This document shows positions 19,334 to 29,818 of a stretch of 64,000 nt of DNA, one piece after another. This DNA comes from Bradyrhizobium sp. KBS0727. Lineage in GTDB: Bacteria > Pseudomonadota > Alphaproteobacteria > Rhizobiales > Xanthobacteraceae. Positions within the stretch are counted from its first letter, which is position 1. Every line of letters begins with the position of its first letter. The translations under genes were made by a program, and so were the position numbers. Under the pieces are notes generated by a model. It ran no database searches and had not been told where the DNA came from. It worked only from the letters and a program-made list of their open reading frames with translations. The stretch covers positions 682,001 through 746,000 of the forward strand of contig NZ_CP042176.1 of the NCBI RefSeq assembly GCF_005937885.2, in the 5' to 3' direction.

Positions 19334-20527
19334 ATGAAGTCGGGATTGTTGGCGGCCGTTGCGATGAGCGGTCTTTTGCTGGCCGGGACGGCGTCGGCAC
19401 AGGGCGTCAAGATCGGCATTCTGAACGACCAGTCCGGGGTCTACGCCGATTACGGCGGCAAGTATTCGCTCGAAGCCGCCAAGATGGCGATCGAGGATTT
19501 CGGCGGCAGTGTGCTCGGCCAGCCGATCGACATCGTCTCCGCCGACCACCAGAACAAGCCGGATCTCGCCACCGCCATTGCGCGGCGCTGGTACGAGGTC
19601 GAGAACGTCGACATGATCACCGAATTGACGACGTCCTCGGTGGCGCTCGCGGTCCAGGAACTCTCGAAGGAAAAGAAGAAGATCGACATCGTCGTGGGGG
19701 CGGCGACCTCGCGCATTACCGGCGACGCCTGCACGCCGTACGGTTTCCACTGGGCCTACGACACCCACGCGCTGGCGGTCGGTACCGGCGGTGCGCTGGT
19801 GCAGGCCGGCGGCGATACCTGGTTCTTCATGACCGCGGACTACGCCTTCGGTTATGCGCTGGAGAAAGACACCGGCGATCTCGTCAGGGAAAAGGGCGGC
19901 AAGGTCGTGGGTACGGTCCGCATCCCCCTGAACTCGTCGGACTTCTCCTCGTTCCTGCTGCAGGCGCAGAGTTCGAAAGCCAAGATCATCGGTCTCGCCA
20001 ACGCCGGCCTCGACACCACCAACTCGATCAAGCAGGCGGCGGAGTTCGGCATCGTCAAGGGCGGCCAGAAGCTCGCCGGGCTGTTGCTGACGCTGGCCGA
20101 AGTTCACGGCCTCGGGCTCGAAGCCGCCCAGGGCCTGGTGCTGACCGAAGGCTACTACTGGGATCGCGACGACAAGAGCCGCGACCTCGCCAACCGCTTC
20201 TTCAAGCGCACCGGCCGGATGCCGAACATGATCCAGGCCGGCACCTATTCGGCGACGCTGCAATATCTGAAGGCGGTCAAGGCCGCCGGCACCAAGGACG
20301 CGGATGCCGTCGCCAAGAAGCTGAAGGAATTGCCCGTTGACGACGACTTCGCGCAGGGCGGCAAGGTGCTCGAAAACGGCCGCATGGTGCACGACCTCTA
20401 TCTGTTCGAGGTCAAGAAGCCGTCGGAATCGAAGAAGCCGTGGGACTACTACAAGCAGCTCGCAGTGGTTCCCGGTGACAAGGCATTCCCCACAGCCAAG
20501 GAATCCGGCTGCCCGCTGACGAAGTAA
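19334..20527 (+). CDS. Branched-chain amino acid-type ABC solute-binding protein (LivK-like)
   Basis: Periplasmic type I binding protein of the HAAT family, 397 residues. The ATG was chosen for its GGGAGG ribosome site and for the signal peptide MKSGLLAAVAMSGLLLAG...ASA it starts. The mature part begins VKIGILNDQSGVYADYGG, the usual Peripla_BP_6 opening. No permease or ATPase genes lie nearby, so it is an orphan that must use a transporter encoded elsewhere. The ligand is unknown; aromatic acids, amides and amino acids all occur in this family. Confidence 0.9.
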   Translation: MKSGLLAAVAMSGLLLAGTASAQGVKIGILNDQSGVYADYGGKYSLEAAKMAIEDFGGSVLGQPIDIVSADHQNKPDLATAIARRWYEVENVDMITELTTSSVALAVQELSKEKKKIDIVVGAATSRITGDACTPYGFHWAYDTHALAVGTGGALVQAGGDTWFFMTADYAFGYALEKDTGDLVREKGGKVVGTVRIPLNSSDFSSFLLQAQSSKAKIIGLANAGLDTTNSIKQAAEFGIVKGGQKLAGLLLTLAEVHGLGLEAAQGLVLTEGYYWDRDDKSRDLANRFFKRTGRMPNMIQAGTYSATLQYLKAVKAAGTKDADAVAKKLKELPVDDDFAQGGKVLENGRMVHDLYLFEVKKPSESKKPWDYYKQLAVVPGDKAFPTAKESGCPLTK

Positions 20528-20572
20528 CCGCGGCGGCGATTGTTCGATCGCCGGATAGTGCTGCTCAACGGC

Positions 20573-20607
20573 AAACGCCGCGCTGGTTTGAAGCCAGCGC
20601 GGCGTTT
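20573..20607. terminator. Bidirectional rho-independent terminator
   Basis: Perfect 14-bp stem AAACGCCGCGCTGG / CCAGCGCGGCGTTT with a 7-base loop. It is followed by a T-rich stretch on the plus strand and, because the arm begins AAA, by T residues on the minus strand. It lies between the convergent LivK-like and porin genes and should end both transcripts. Confidence 0.85.
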
Positions 20608-20626
20608 GTTCGTTCAGGTGGCAGGA

Positions 20627-22249
20627 TCAGAAGTTACGCTGGGCGCGGACCTGCAGCAGCACCGTGTTCTGGTCCTTGAACTCGTAGGTGGCGGCCGGCT
20701 TCGGCGCGCCCGCGCTGAAGACCGACGTGCCCGTGTACTTCTGGTCGAGGTGGAACCAGTCGACTTCGGCCGAGAACGTCAGGTTCTTGACGGGCGTCCA
20801 GCGAGTCACCAAGCCGAGCTGCGAGACGTTGAAATCGGGGTTGCAGGTGTAGGTTACGCCCTGACCGGCATGGCCCGCGGCGAAGGCCGCGCAATACGCA
20901 CCCTTGGCCGTCGTCAGATCGCCAACCGCACCGTTGTAGCGAACCGCCGAGTAGCCGCCGAACAGGCTGGAAGACCAGTAGGGATCCCAGTTGTGGTTGA
21001 ACGCGCCGCGAATGCCATAGGCTTCCGTCAGCTTCAGATCGCCGGTTCCGCCGGAACCGACCGGAAGCCAGACGGCGTCGGTCGTCACGCCGAGGCCGAT
21101 GCTTTGATAGGCGCCGGGAGCGCTGGTGCCGCTGAACATCGCGAAGTTCGGCGAAGCCGAAGAGGTGGAGATCACGCTCTTGGTGTTGCCCTTGGCATAG
21201 CTCACGTCGACCTTGATGTCGTCGCCCGCGCCGGTGGGGATGTTCTTGATCTGCAACGCAGCCATCACCGATCCGCCCCATTTGGTCTCGGGGTGGCCGG
21301 AGATTTCCGAGAACGCGGTCGGCGATCCGTTGGCAACACCGACGGTACCCGCCGCCGCGGCGGCGGTGTTCAGGACGTTGTAGGAACCGGAGACTTCATG
21401 CGCCCCGGCCGAAAGCTGGAACAGACCCCAGGCCTGGTCGACGCGAATGTTGCCGACGATCTCCGGAGCGTGAGCGCCGGCATAGGCGTTGCCGCTGGTA
21501 CCGGTTGCGCCGACGCCACCGACACCGAGGCCGCTCGGACCGAGATTATAAACCGCGGTGCGGTTCCATACGGTCGGGTCGTCGAGGCCGATTGTGCCCG
21601 ATACGCCGTTGCCGAACTGGGCGGTGTACTGGATGTTGTTCACGCCGGTATCGGTGTTCTGGCCGCCGAGCAGCGAAGAATTGATGTTACCCGGAAATCC
21701 CTGCCAGGGCGTCGCGTAAGCCGAGGCGGACTTGCCGAAGGTGAAGCCGGCGAACTGGATGAAGACGTACTCGACCGCGACATAGCCTTCGCCGGGCTGG
21801 TTCAGGAGCGACGTGTTGGTGCCGGCGGCCGGCGAGGCCGTGAAGTTGGCCGGATTGACGGTCGTGCTGCCCTGCGTGCTGAACTGGAAGTCGGCCTGAC
21901 CAAAGGTGCGGACCACGCCATATTCGGTGGCGGTGCGGGTATCGACGGTCAGCGCCATACGCGAGCGCGAAGCAAAGTAGTCGCGAAAACGATTGCCTTG
22001 CCCGATGTCGCCCGACCACGCCGGCGTTCCGTGGATGCCGCCGTTGAAGGTGGTGTCGACGCGCAGATAGCCGCCGAGCTTGATGCAGGTATCGGTGCCC
22101 GGGATGTAGAAGAAGCCGGCGCCGTAGAGCGAGCAGATTCGCACATACTCGACCGCCTTGGCCTTGACGGGAAGATCGGCGGCCTGTGCCCCGCTGATGG
22201 CTAGTAGACCCGCGGCCGAGCCGAGGATCAGGGTTCTTGTCGAAAACAT
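20627..22249 (-). CDS. Outer membrane porin (Porin_2 family)
   Basis: Trimeric general diffusion porin of rhizobial type, 540 residues. Signal peptide at residues 1-23 ends SGAQA before ADLPVKAKAVEYVRICSLYG, the signature start of this family in Bradyrhizobium and relatives. The GTDTCIKLGGYLRVD strand follows. The final residue is Phe (RAQRNF), as needed for BAM-dependent assembly. GGAGAA sits just upstream of the ATG. Monocistronic, ending at the 20573 hairpin. Confidence 0.93.
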   Translation of the reverse strand: MFSTRTLILGSAAGLLAISGAQAADLPVKAKAVEYVRICSLYGAGFFYIPGTDTCIKLGGYLRVDTTFNGGIHGTPAWSGDIGQGNRFRDYFASRSRMALTVDTRTATEYGVVRTFGQADFQFSTQGSTTVNPANFTASPAAGTNTSLLNQPGEGYVAVEYVFIQFAGFTFGKSASAYATPWQGFPGNINSSLLGGQNTDTGVNNIQYTAQFGNGVSGTIGLDDPTVWNRTAVYNLGPSGLGVGGVGATGTSGNAYAGAHAPEIVGNIRVDQAWGLFQLSAGAHEVSGSYNVLNTAAAAAGTVGVANGSPTAFSEISGHPETKWGGSVMAALQIKNIPTGAGDDIKVDVSYAKGNTKSVISTSSASPNFAMFSGTSAPGAYQSIGLGVTTDAVWLPVGSGGTGDLKLTEAYGIRGAFNHNWDPYWSSSLFGGYSAVRYNGAVGDLTTAKGAYCAAFAAGHAGQGVTYTCNPDFNVSQLGLVTRWTPVKNLTFSAEVDWFHLDQKYTGTSVFSAGAPKPAATYEFKDQNTVLLQVRAQRNF

Positions 22250-22430
22250 AGCTATTCTCCGGTGATGGTCTACGCGCTGTTCGAGCGTACTACGGAGATA
22301 ATGGAGAACCTGAAGTTTAGAATGACAGCAGCGTCATACGCTGCATTTCACGGCGCGATAGTGGTTTTTGCGCAACGAAACAATGAGTTAGAAAGCTAAT
22401 TTTGTTATGCAATTGAGCCGTTCGGCGCGT

Positions 22431-22450
22431 GGTATGAATACCATCATACC
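22431..22450. promoter_or_regulatory. Palindrome upstream of porin gene, candidate operator
   Basis: GGTATGA and TCATACC are 7-base inverted arms six bases apart, with a nested GGTAT-GA-ATACC. It lies about 180 bases upstream of the porin start in an AT-richer stretch, which fits a transcription factor site. No factor is identified. Confidence 0.4.
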
Positions 22451-22514
22451 AAACGATGCAAATTGCAGATGCGTGGTCGAGGTTCGAGCGGGCGATGTTC
22501 AGACCGCGCAAATG

Positions 22515-22547
22515 AAAACCCCGCCCGTTGGGGATCAACGGACGGGG
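22515..22547 (-). terminator. Rho-independent terminator, minus strand
   Basis: Read on the minus strand: CCCCGTCCGTTG, a five-base loop, CAACGGGCGGGG, then TTTT. Twelve-base stem with one mismatch. It lies about 180 bases downstream of the MAPEG gene stop, so it ends either that transcript or a small RNA starting in between. Confidence 0.7.
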
Positions 22548-22727
22548 CAGATCAGAGCAACAGCAGCGTACGTGTACGATGCATGCTGCATGATATTCAC
22601 GAAATGCATGAAGGGAAGACGACATTCTTCCGTGCTCGCGCGACTGTGATACGCGACGCATTGTCGAAGGCATAATCGGCCGCTCCGGACTCGTAGCGGG
22701 CAACTCATGTCGAAAACGAAATGATCG

Positions 22728-23120
22728 TCAGGCGTGAACGATGCGCCAGATGATCATGCCTGATGCGCCGACCCAGAGCGCGATGGTCGCGACGGCCTGA
22801 ACAGCAAAACCAGGCCCGCGTTTCGCAACCGCCTGCGCATAGCCGAGTACGTAGAGGATGCGGCCGATGACCCAGACCAGCCCCAGCACCGCGGCGATGG
22901 TGTCGCTGATATAGATCGCGAACAGCCACAGCGACGGCAGGAAGATCGGGAGCCATTCCAGCGTGTTCATCTGGGCGCGAAACACCCGCTCGAAATCGGC
23001 ATTGCCCGAGATCGCGGGCAGTTTGACGCCGAACTTGCCGCGCGCCCGCGACACCAGAATCGAAGAGTAGAAGTAGACCAGGATCGCCAGACATGTGACG
23101 AGCGCGGTGAAATGGTACAT
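22728..23120 (-). CDS. MAPEG family membrane protein
   Basis: 130 residues, four predicted membrane helices. The family motif region FERVFRAQMNTLEWLPIFLPSLW is characteristic of MAPEG proteins (membrane-associated eicosanoid and glutathione metabolism), followed by GRILYVLGYA. Bacterial members are mostly uncharacterised; some have glutathione transferase or peroxidase activity. The next gene upstream on the same strand begins beyond a dispersed repeat. Confidence 0.88.
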   Translation of the reverse strand: MYHFTALVTCLAILVYFYSSILVSRARGKFGVKLPAISGNADFERVFRAQMNTLEWLPIFLPSLWLFAIYISDTIAAVLGLVWVIGRILYVLGYAQAVAKRGPGFAVQAVATIALWVGASGMIIWRIVHA

Positions 23121-23152
23121 CGAAAGAATCCCCCTCTTGGACTTGTTGGCTC

Positions 23153-23253
23153 ATAGCGTTTTCGAGCGAAGTGGCAACCGGTTCGCGTGAAGAAAACGCG
23201 TCAAAACAAAAAATAGAGCCCTGGTTCTGATTCAATCAGGACCACGGCTCTAG
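23153..23253. repeat. Dispersed repeat, family E
   Basis: About 100 bases starting TAGCGTTTTCGAGCGAAGTGG, running through CGCGTCAAAACAAAAAAT, and ending in a hairpin TGGTTCTGATTCAATCAGGACCA flanked by AGAGCC/GGCTCT. Related copies are at 39636-39727 and, inverted, at 40431-40536. Its terminal CTAG provides the stop codon of the lipocalin-like gene. Confidence 0.8.
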
Positions 23254-24335
23254 TAGCCCGTCATTTCCAGATATCCTAATCCGGCATGGCTGCCGGAAAA
23301 GCTGATCGGTCCCTCCCAATAGGGAAAGCTCGTTCCCATCCAGCTTCGCGGGTTCAGCGGCACGCATTCGATCGCGAACGCAAGTCTGGGAATGGCGATG
23401 CGCCATGTGGTCGGAATCTTTCGCCCCTCGATTTCGGTAAAGGCCTGCGGCGTCATGGCGATGTCCGCGGAAGCGAGCAGCGTCGTGCTGCCGTCGCGTG
23501 CGAACCATTTGCCGGAGCCGTAATGTTGACCGTCGGTCTGGCGCATCCGGTACAGCATCAGCTTGTCGCCGGCGGCAAGATGCAGCGAAAGCCAGTCCCA
23601 ACCGGGCTGGTCCGACGCCAGCGGTTGGCTGCTCCACTCTCGGTCGAGCCAGGCCTGGCCGGTGACGTCGGCGGGCTTGTCGTCGATGACGATGCTGCCT
23701 TTCACCTGATAATGCGGCTGGCTGTAATAATACGAGGCCTGCTCGCGCAGCGATTTGCGGCTGTAGCCGCCGTCGCCTTGCAGGACCAGCGGCCGCTCCG
23801 CATCGAGCCGCAGCGCGTAGCTGAAGTCGGCGCTCGACGCGCTGAGTTCGAGCGGCGCAATATTGGCGTCATCCATCGTATCGCGCCCGCGCATCTCCCA
23901 GGCATCGATCCAGGCACGAAACGGACTTGCTTCAACGCCGGCCTGCCCGACGCCGCCGCGTGCAAAAGTCTGCGCATAGCGGTGGGTGTCGGCGCTGGTG
24001 ACCGCGGCGTGGCCCATCCAGATCTGCTGGTTGGCCCATCCCTCCTGCGGCCCGTCGGCTGCGGCCGCCTGACGAAACAGCGTCCATTGCGCGCCATAGG
24101 CGGTGCCGTTTGCGGCAACAAGATTGGCGGTCACGTACCACCATTCGATGCGAAACGCCGGATGCGGGCCGTGATCTCTGGGAAACGAAAAGGTCTTTCC
24201 GGGGACGACAGCTTCAAACCCGTTGGCGGTTTCGCCGAGCCCGGCAAAGCCCTGCGCCCAAACCTTGCTGCCGAGCCCGCCAAGCAGCGCGCCGGCCGTG
24301 AAGCCGCGGCGGGTGATGGCGCGGCTACCGCTCAT
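23250..24335 (-). CDS. AttH/CrtC-like lipocalin-fold exported protein
   Basis: 361 residues. A twin-arginine-type leader (ITRRGFTAGALLGGLGSKVWAQG) indicates export. The body matches the tandem-lipocalin AttH/carotenoid 1,2-hydratase family: HPAFRIEWWYVTANL, WIDAWEMRG, QAWLDREWSSQ and GWDWLSLHLAAGDKLMLYRMRQ. ATG 24335 overlaps the permease gene by 11 bases; a TTG six bases upstream is possible. Last gene of a four-gene operon with an ABC ATPase and an FtsX-type permease, the AttFGH arrangement first described in Agrobacterium. No carotenoid genes are nearby, so hydratase activity is unlikely. The stop codon lies inside repeat E. Confidence 0.83.
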   Translation of the reverse strand: MSGSRAITRRGFTAGALLGGLGSKVWAQGFAGLGETANGFEAVVPGKTFSFPRDHGPHPAFRIEWWYVTANLVAANGTAYGAQWTLFRQAAAADGPQEGWANQQIWMGHAAVTSADTHRYAQTFARGGVGQAGVEASPFRAWIDAWEMRGRDTMDDANIAPLELSASSADFSYALRLDAERPLVLQGDGGYSRKSLREQASYYYSQPHYQVKGSIVIDDKPADVTGQAWLDREWSSQPLASDQPGWDWLSLHLAAGDKLMLYRMRQTDGQHYGSGKWFARDGSTTLLASADIAMTPQAFTEIEGRKIPTTWRIAIPRLAFAIECVPLNPRSWMGTSFPYWEGPISFSGSHAGLGYLEMTGY

Positions 24336-26783
24336 TGGCAAAGATCCGGATCAGGTTCGCCGGCTGCATGCGCGCGAGCCGGATCACCGGCAAAGCCGAT
24401 GCGGCGAGCGCCGCCGCCATGGCGACGACGACCAGCCACAGCAATTGCAGCGGGAACACATGGAACGGCAGCCGCCAGCCGAACGCCTTGACGTTGACGA
24501 TCGCAAGCAGGCACCACGCCACCAGCAACCCGAGCGGCAGCGCGAACAGCGTGGTGATCAGCGCCACCGACATCGTCTTCAGAAGCTCGATGACGGCCAG
24601 TTTTTTTCGCGTAATGCCGATCGCCCACAGCGGCGCCAGTTGCGGCAGCCGCGAATTGGCCAGCGTCAGCAGGCTGGTGAGCAGTGCGATGCCGGCGACG
24701 CCAAGCGTGAAGGCATTCAGCGCGGCGGTGACGGAAAAGGTGCGGTTGAAGATCCGCCTCGATTCCGCCTTCATGGTCGCCTGATCGGCGACGTTGCGAT
24801 CATCGAGCCCGAATTTCTCCTGCAGCGCCGCGATCAGCGCCGCGATCTTCGGCCGTTCGACCCGCAGGCCCACGCGCGTCAGCGGGATTTCCGGAAACCG
24901 CCGCGTCAGTGCGGCAAAATTGACCGCGATCTGGCCTTTCGGATTGCCGTAATCCGCGTAGATGCCGACCACTTCAAGCGGCCAGTTGCCACCGGGCGCA
25001 GGCACGTCGATGCGGTCGCCGAGGCCGATATGAAGACGCCGCGACAATTGTTCGCTGACGAGGCAGGTATCGCCGGGCCGCAGCCTGATCCAGGCCTTGT
25101 CGGCGGATTGCAACAGCGGCCAGTTGTCCCGGTAGGTCGGGTGATCGGGCAGGCCCAGTACCTCGATCGGCGCGCCCGCGAGTTGCGTCTCGGCGCGGCC
25201 GCCCGGCAGGACCGCCTCGACCTCGGGACGCTCGCGCAACCATGCCTTGATTTCGGTCGCCTGGGCATCGCTGGCGGCGTTGACGTAAACATCCGCCGCC
25301 AGCCGCCCGTCGAGCCAGACCAGGAAGGTGCGGCTGAAACTCTCCACCATGGTGGTGACGCCGACATTGACCGCGAGCGCAAGCAGCAGCGCCATCAGCG
25401 CCAGTGACAGTCCCGACAGTTGCTGGCGGCTGTCGGCCCAGAACCAGATGCTGAGCGCGCCCTTGGCGTAGCGCTGGCCGAGCGCCAGCACGGCCTCGAG
25501 AAACATCGGCAGGACCAGTGCCGCGCCCAGCATCAGGGCAGCGAGCACGGCAAAGCCCGCAATGAGAGAATCGCCGAACCACAGCAAGCCGCCGGCGGTC
25601 GCGAACACGGCAAGTGCTGCGATGCTTTGAAACACCAGCCAGCGGCGCTGCGCCTGTTGCCAGGCCTGAGGCTGGGCGGTGGCCAACAGCGGCAGCCGCA
25701 GCGCCTTGGCCAGGCTGGCGGCCGCGGCGGCCAGCGCACCCAAAACGCTGATGGCGATGCCGGCAACCCACCATTCCGGCTTGAGCGTCAGCTGTCCCGG
25801 GATTTGCGCGCCATAGAGTCCGCGCAGGGAAGCAACGACGTCGGGCAACAGGGCGGCCGCGATGAAATAGCCGCACACCAGCCCGATCAATCCTGCAACC
25901 AGCGCCAGCGACACCAGCTCAGCGACCAGCACCGCGTTCAGCATCCGCGCCGAGACGCCGCAGGCGCGCAAGGTGCGCAACATCGTAAGGCGCTGCTCGA
26001 AGGCAAGGCCAACGGCCGAATTGACGATGAACAGGCCGACAAAGAACGACAGCAGCCCGAATGCCGTCAGGTTCAGATGAAAACTGTCGGTGAGGCGTTC
26101 GAGATCGCTCTCCGCGTTGGGTTCGACCAGGCGAAGCCTGTCGCCGATGATGCTTTCAAGCGGCGCACGCTTGCCCGCGGTCTTGCCGATCAACAGGCGC
26201 GACACCTGATCCGGCATTTTCAACAGGCTCTGCGCAACCCCGATGTCGACCACCAGCACCCCGGGCACCAGTTGCGGCTGCACGCGAAGCGGCGGCAGCA
26301 GCGCGCCGCCATTGGCCTGATGCCGCGCGCCCTCGGCGAGCTTGAGATCGGACAGCGTCTCCGGCGCCACCAGCATTTCTCCCGGCGGCGTCATGAAGGA
26401 TTGCAGGTCGGCTTTGCCGATGGCAGGTGCGCTGCCGACTTCCGCGGGTAACGTCACCGGCTCGATGCCGAGCAGGCGGAACGAACGTCCGTCGATCTGG
26501 ATGCGGCCTTCGAGGACGGGCGACACCGGCCAGCCGGCGCGGCGCAGATCGACAAAGAGTTGCTGCGGGAAGGTCGCCCCGGTGCTTGCGACCAGCATGG
26601 CGGTGCGGGTGCCGCCGAAAGTGGCGGCGGCGCGGTCGTAGGAATTGCGCGCCTGCTGGTTGAGCGCCTGCACGCCGCTCCACAGCGCGGTCGCCGAAAT
26701 CAATCCGATCAACAGCGTGGCGAGTTGCATCGGATGCCGGCGCCAGTGGCTCAGCAACACGGCCAGCGTCCACAGGGCGCGCT

Positions 26784-26787
<4 letters not shown>
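24325..26787 (-). CDS. ABC transporter permease, FtsX/MacB superfamily (AttG-like)
   Basis: 820 residues with an N-terminal membrane anchor (ATLLIGLISATALWSGVQALNQQ), a large periplasmic domain up to about residue 235, then FtsX helices near 240-370, further helices and a second periplasmic segment, and a final FtsX block (LNAFTLGVAGIALLTSLLTL to VVVAMAAALAASALPVIRLARM). Two FtsX modules in one chain mean it can act with the adjacent ATPase as a complete exporter or mechanotransmission unit. It overlaps the ATPase gene by 4 bases. The substrate may be a lipid or lipoprotein (inference). Confidence 0.87.
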
Positions 26788-27476
<689 letters not shown>

Positions 27477-27488
27477 GATGGCCGCGCC

Positions 27489-28253
27489 TCACAACGGCTT
27501 CTGGTATTTCAGCACGAACTCGTCGACCGGCACCACCGGCTGAAACACCTTCGCATCCCGGGGATCTTCGGGATGACGCAGGAAATCGCCTTCCGCGACC
27601 AGCTTGAAACCGGCGGCCTCGATTTCCTGCCGCAGCGTGCTCTCCTCGATCCGGTGCAGCGTCCTGGCGACGCTGATGCCGTCGCCTTGCTTGGCCGAGT
27701 GGTCGGCGATGATGAGGAAACCTCCGGGCTTGAGCGCCGCGAACATCTTCTTGTTCATGACCGCGCGATCGACCGGCATGTAGCTGATATCGTGATAGGC
27801 GAAGAAGAACGTGATCAGGTCCAGCCCCGAAACCTCGGGTGGGATCGGATCGTCGAAGTCTCTCACGACATGCACGACATTCTTCATGACGGGCTTCTGG
27901 GCGCGGATGTCGAACCTGTCCTTGACGAAGCGTTCGATCACGGCGGCCGAATCCTGGGCGTAGACGGTGCCGGACGGGCCGACGGCGCGGGCCAGAAGCT
28001 CGGTGCTGTAGCCGGCGCTGGCCTCCATATCCAGAACCTTCATCCCGGTCCGGACGCCGGTAAAGGCCAGCATCTTGGCAGGCTGGCGGCGCTGGTCGGC
28101 CTGGCGGTCGACGTCGGTCCGGTCCGGGGAGGCGACGATGGCCTCATAGTCGGGTGCCTTGGCTTCCTGTGCAAAGGTGCCTGATGGTGCCGCAATCGCC
28201 AGTGAGACAAGCGCGCCGATGAGCAACGTGCGTCGATAGACCGTTCCAGACAT
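27489..28253 (-). CDS. Exported SAM-methyltransferase-like protein (COG4798 type)
   Basis: 254 residues with a cleavable signal peptide (TLLIGALVSLAIAAPSGTFAQE) and a Rossmann methyltransferase fold: MKVLDMEASAGYSTELLARAVG (motif I, with EASAG replacing the usual D/E-x-G-x-G), DLITFFFAYHDI and LKPGGFLIIADHS. An exported methyltransferase-like protein is unusual because S-adenosylmethionine is cytoplasmic. First gene of the ABC/AttH operon. ATG 28253 is preferred over 28259 for spacing to AAGGGA. Confidence 0.82.
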   Translation of the reverse strand: MSGTVYRRTLLIGALVSLAIAAPSGTFAQEAKAPDYEAIVASPDRTDVDRQADQRRQPAKMLAFTGVRTGMKVLDMEASAGYSTELLARAVGPSGTVYAQDSAAVIERFVKDRFDIRAQKPVMKNVVHVVRDFDDPIPPEVSGLDLITFFFAYHDISYMPVDRAVMNKKMFAALKPGGFLIIADHSAKQGDGISVARTLHRIEESTLRQEIEAAGFKLVAEGDFLRHPEDPRDAKVFQPVVPVDEFVLKYQKPL

Positions 28254-28525
28254 GAGCATTCCCTTTTGTTTCCGGCAACATATCAGGGCAACACTATCAG
28301 ATCACGGCCTCAATCCGGTGACGACGGGATCGTGATCCGGCTGCCGGGCTTCCCAAAACAACGTCAGGCGGCGCGTTACGGGCGGCTTGCAGTTGCACTG
28401 CACGCAACCTTACCAAAATCCGCAGTTGCGTTGCCGGGAAAGCCGTGGCTAGCATCGGACAAGTCCGGTTCAACCGGGCACGATCAAGAGCAAAGATACA
28501 AAGTTACAACGGGGAGAGACCAGTC

Positions 28526-29815
28526 ATGATCACGCAACCGACGCCCAAGGAAACGCCCAAGGGCGCCTGGAAAATCACATTCCTGCTGTTCCTGTTCATG
28601 CTGGTGAACTTCGCCGACAAGATCGTGGTCGGTCTCGGCGGCGCGCCGATCATGGACGAGTTGAAGCTGCAGCCGGAGCAGTTCGGCCTGCTCGGCTCCT
28701 CGTTCTTCTTCCTGTTCTCGATCTCGGCCATCGTCGTCGGCTTCATCGTCAATCGCGTCGCCACCCGCTGGGTGCTGCTGGCGATGGCGGTGATCTGGTC
28801 GCTGGCGCAGTTTCCGATGGTCGGCACCGTCAGCTTCTCCACGCTGTTGATCTGCCGCATCATTCTCGGCGCCGGCGAGGGTCCGGCGTTTTCGGTGGCG
28901 GCGCATGCGATCTACAAATGGTTTCCCGACGAGAAGCGGACGCTGCCCACCGCCATCCTGTCGCAGGGCTCGGCCTTCGGCGTGATCCTGGCGGTGCCGG
29001 CGCTGAACTGGATCATCGTCAATCATAGCTGGCACTACGCCTTCGGCGCGCTCGGCGTGGTCGGACTGATGTGGACGCTGGCATGGCTGGTGATGGGCAA
29101 GGAAGGGCCGCTGGTGCAGACCGCCGCGATGGTCGCGGCCGAGTCCCGGATTCCTTATTTCCAGCTCCTGACCTCGCGGACGTTTCTCGGCTGCTGTGCC
29201 GCGACCTTCGGCGCCTATTGGGCGCTGTCGCTCGGCCTCACCTGGTTCACGCCGTTCATCGTCAAGGGCCTGGGCTTCTCGCAAAAGGACGCCGGCTGGA
29301 TTTCGGTGCTGCCCTGGGTGTTCGGCGCCACCATCGTGCTGCTGACGGGCTGGATTTCGCAGGTGATGCTGACGCGCGGTTACACGACGCGCGGTGCGCG
29401 CGGCGTCTTAGGTTCGGCGCCGCTGATCGTCGGCGGCCTGATCCTCGCCGTGCTGCCGCACGTGGCGCCCGGCGGATTGATGATCGCGCTGCTGGTGGTC
29501 GGCTCCGGTTTGTGCGGATCGATCTATGTGGTGTGCCCGCCGATGCTCGGCGAATTCGCGCCGGTGCAGCAGCGCGGCGCCGTGATCGCGATCTATGGCG
29601 CGATCTACACGCTGGCCGGCATGATCGCCCCGTCGGTGATGGGCGCCGTGATCCAGAACGCAGCGGTGCCGCTCGACGGCTACATGACCGGCTTCACCAT
29701 CAATGCCGTGGTGCTGGTGGTGTCGGGCTTGCTCGGGCTGTTGCTGCTCTGGCCCAACACCGAACGCGCCAGGCTGGCGGCAGGGCAGGAAGCGGCCCAG
29801 GCCAAGTTCGCGTAA
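28526..29815 (+). CDS. MFS transporter, anion:cation symporter-like
   Basis: 429 residues, twelve predicted helices. MLVNFADKIVVGLGGAPIMDELKL and the RIILGAGEGPAFSVAAHAIYKWFPDEKR loop are typical of the ACS branch (phthalate, glucarate, tartrate carriers). GGGGAGAG precedes the ATG. No catabolic gene partner is directly adjacent, so the organic anion carried is unknown. Confidence 0.9.
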   Translation: MITQPTPKETPKGAWKITFLLFLFMLVNFADKIVVGLGGAPIMDELKLQPEQFGLLGSSFFFLFSISAIVVGFIVNRVATRWVLLAMAVIWSLAQFPMVGTVSFSTLLICRIILGAGEGPAFSVAAHAIYKWFPDEKRTLPTAILSQGSAFGVILAVPALNWIIVNHSWHYAFGALGVVGLMWTLAWLVMGKEGPLVQTAAMVAAESRIPYFQLLTSRTFLGCCAATFGAYWALSLGLTWFTPFIVKGLGFSQKDAGWISVLPWVFGATIVLLTGWISQVMLTRGYTTRGARGVLGSAPLIVGGLILAVLPHVAPGGLMIALLVVGSGLCGSIYVVCPPMLGEFAPVQQRGAVIAIYGAIYTLAGMIAPSVMGAVIQNAAVPLDGYMTGFTINAVVLVVSGLLGLLLLWPNTERARLAAGQEAAQAKFA

Positions 29816-29818
29816 GGG

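Larger units (their letters stand above)
22250..22727. other. Intergenic region upstream of porin gene
   Basis: 478 bases of lower G+C content holding the porin leader, a palindrome (22431-22450) and a minus-strand terminator hairpin (22515-22547). Short frames cross it on both strands, but none shows family features or a ribosome site. I see no protein gene here. Confidence 0.6.

Noticed and set aside
22317..22703. 128-codon minus-strand frame between porin and MAPEG genes
   Set aside because: It runs through a terminator hairpin and a dyad, has no ribosome site, and its product shows no family features.
23250..24335. Carotenoid 1,2-hydratase (CrtC) function for the lipocalin-like protein
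   Set aside because: No carotenoid biosynthesis genes are nearby, and the ABC/FtsX operon context fits the AttH branch instead.
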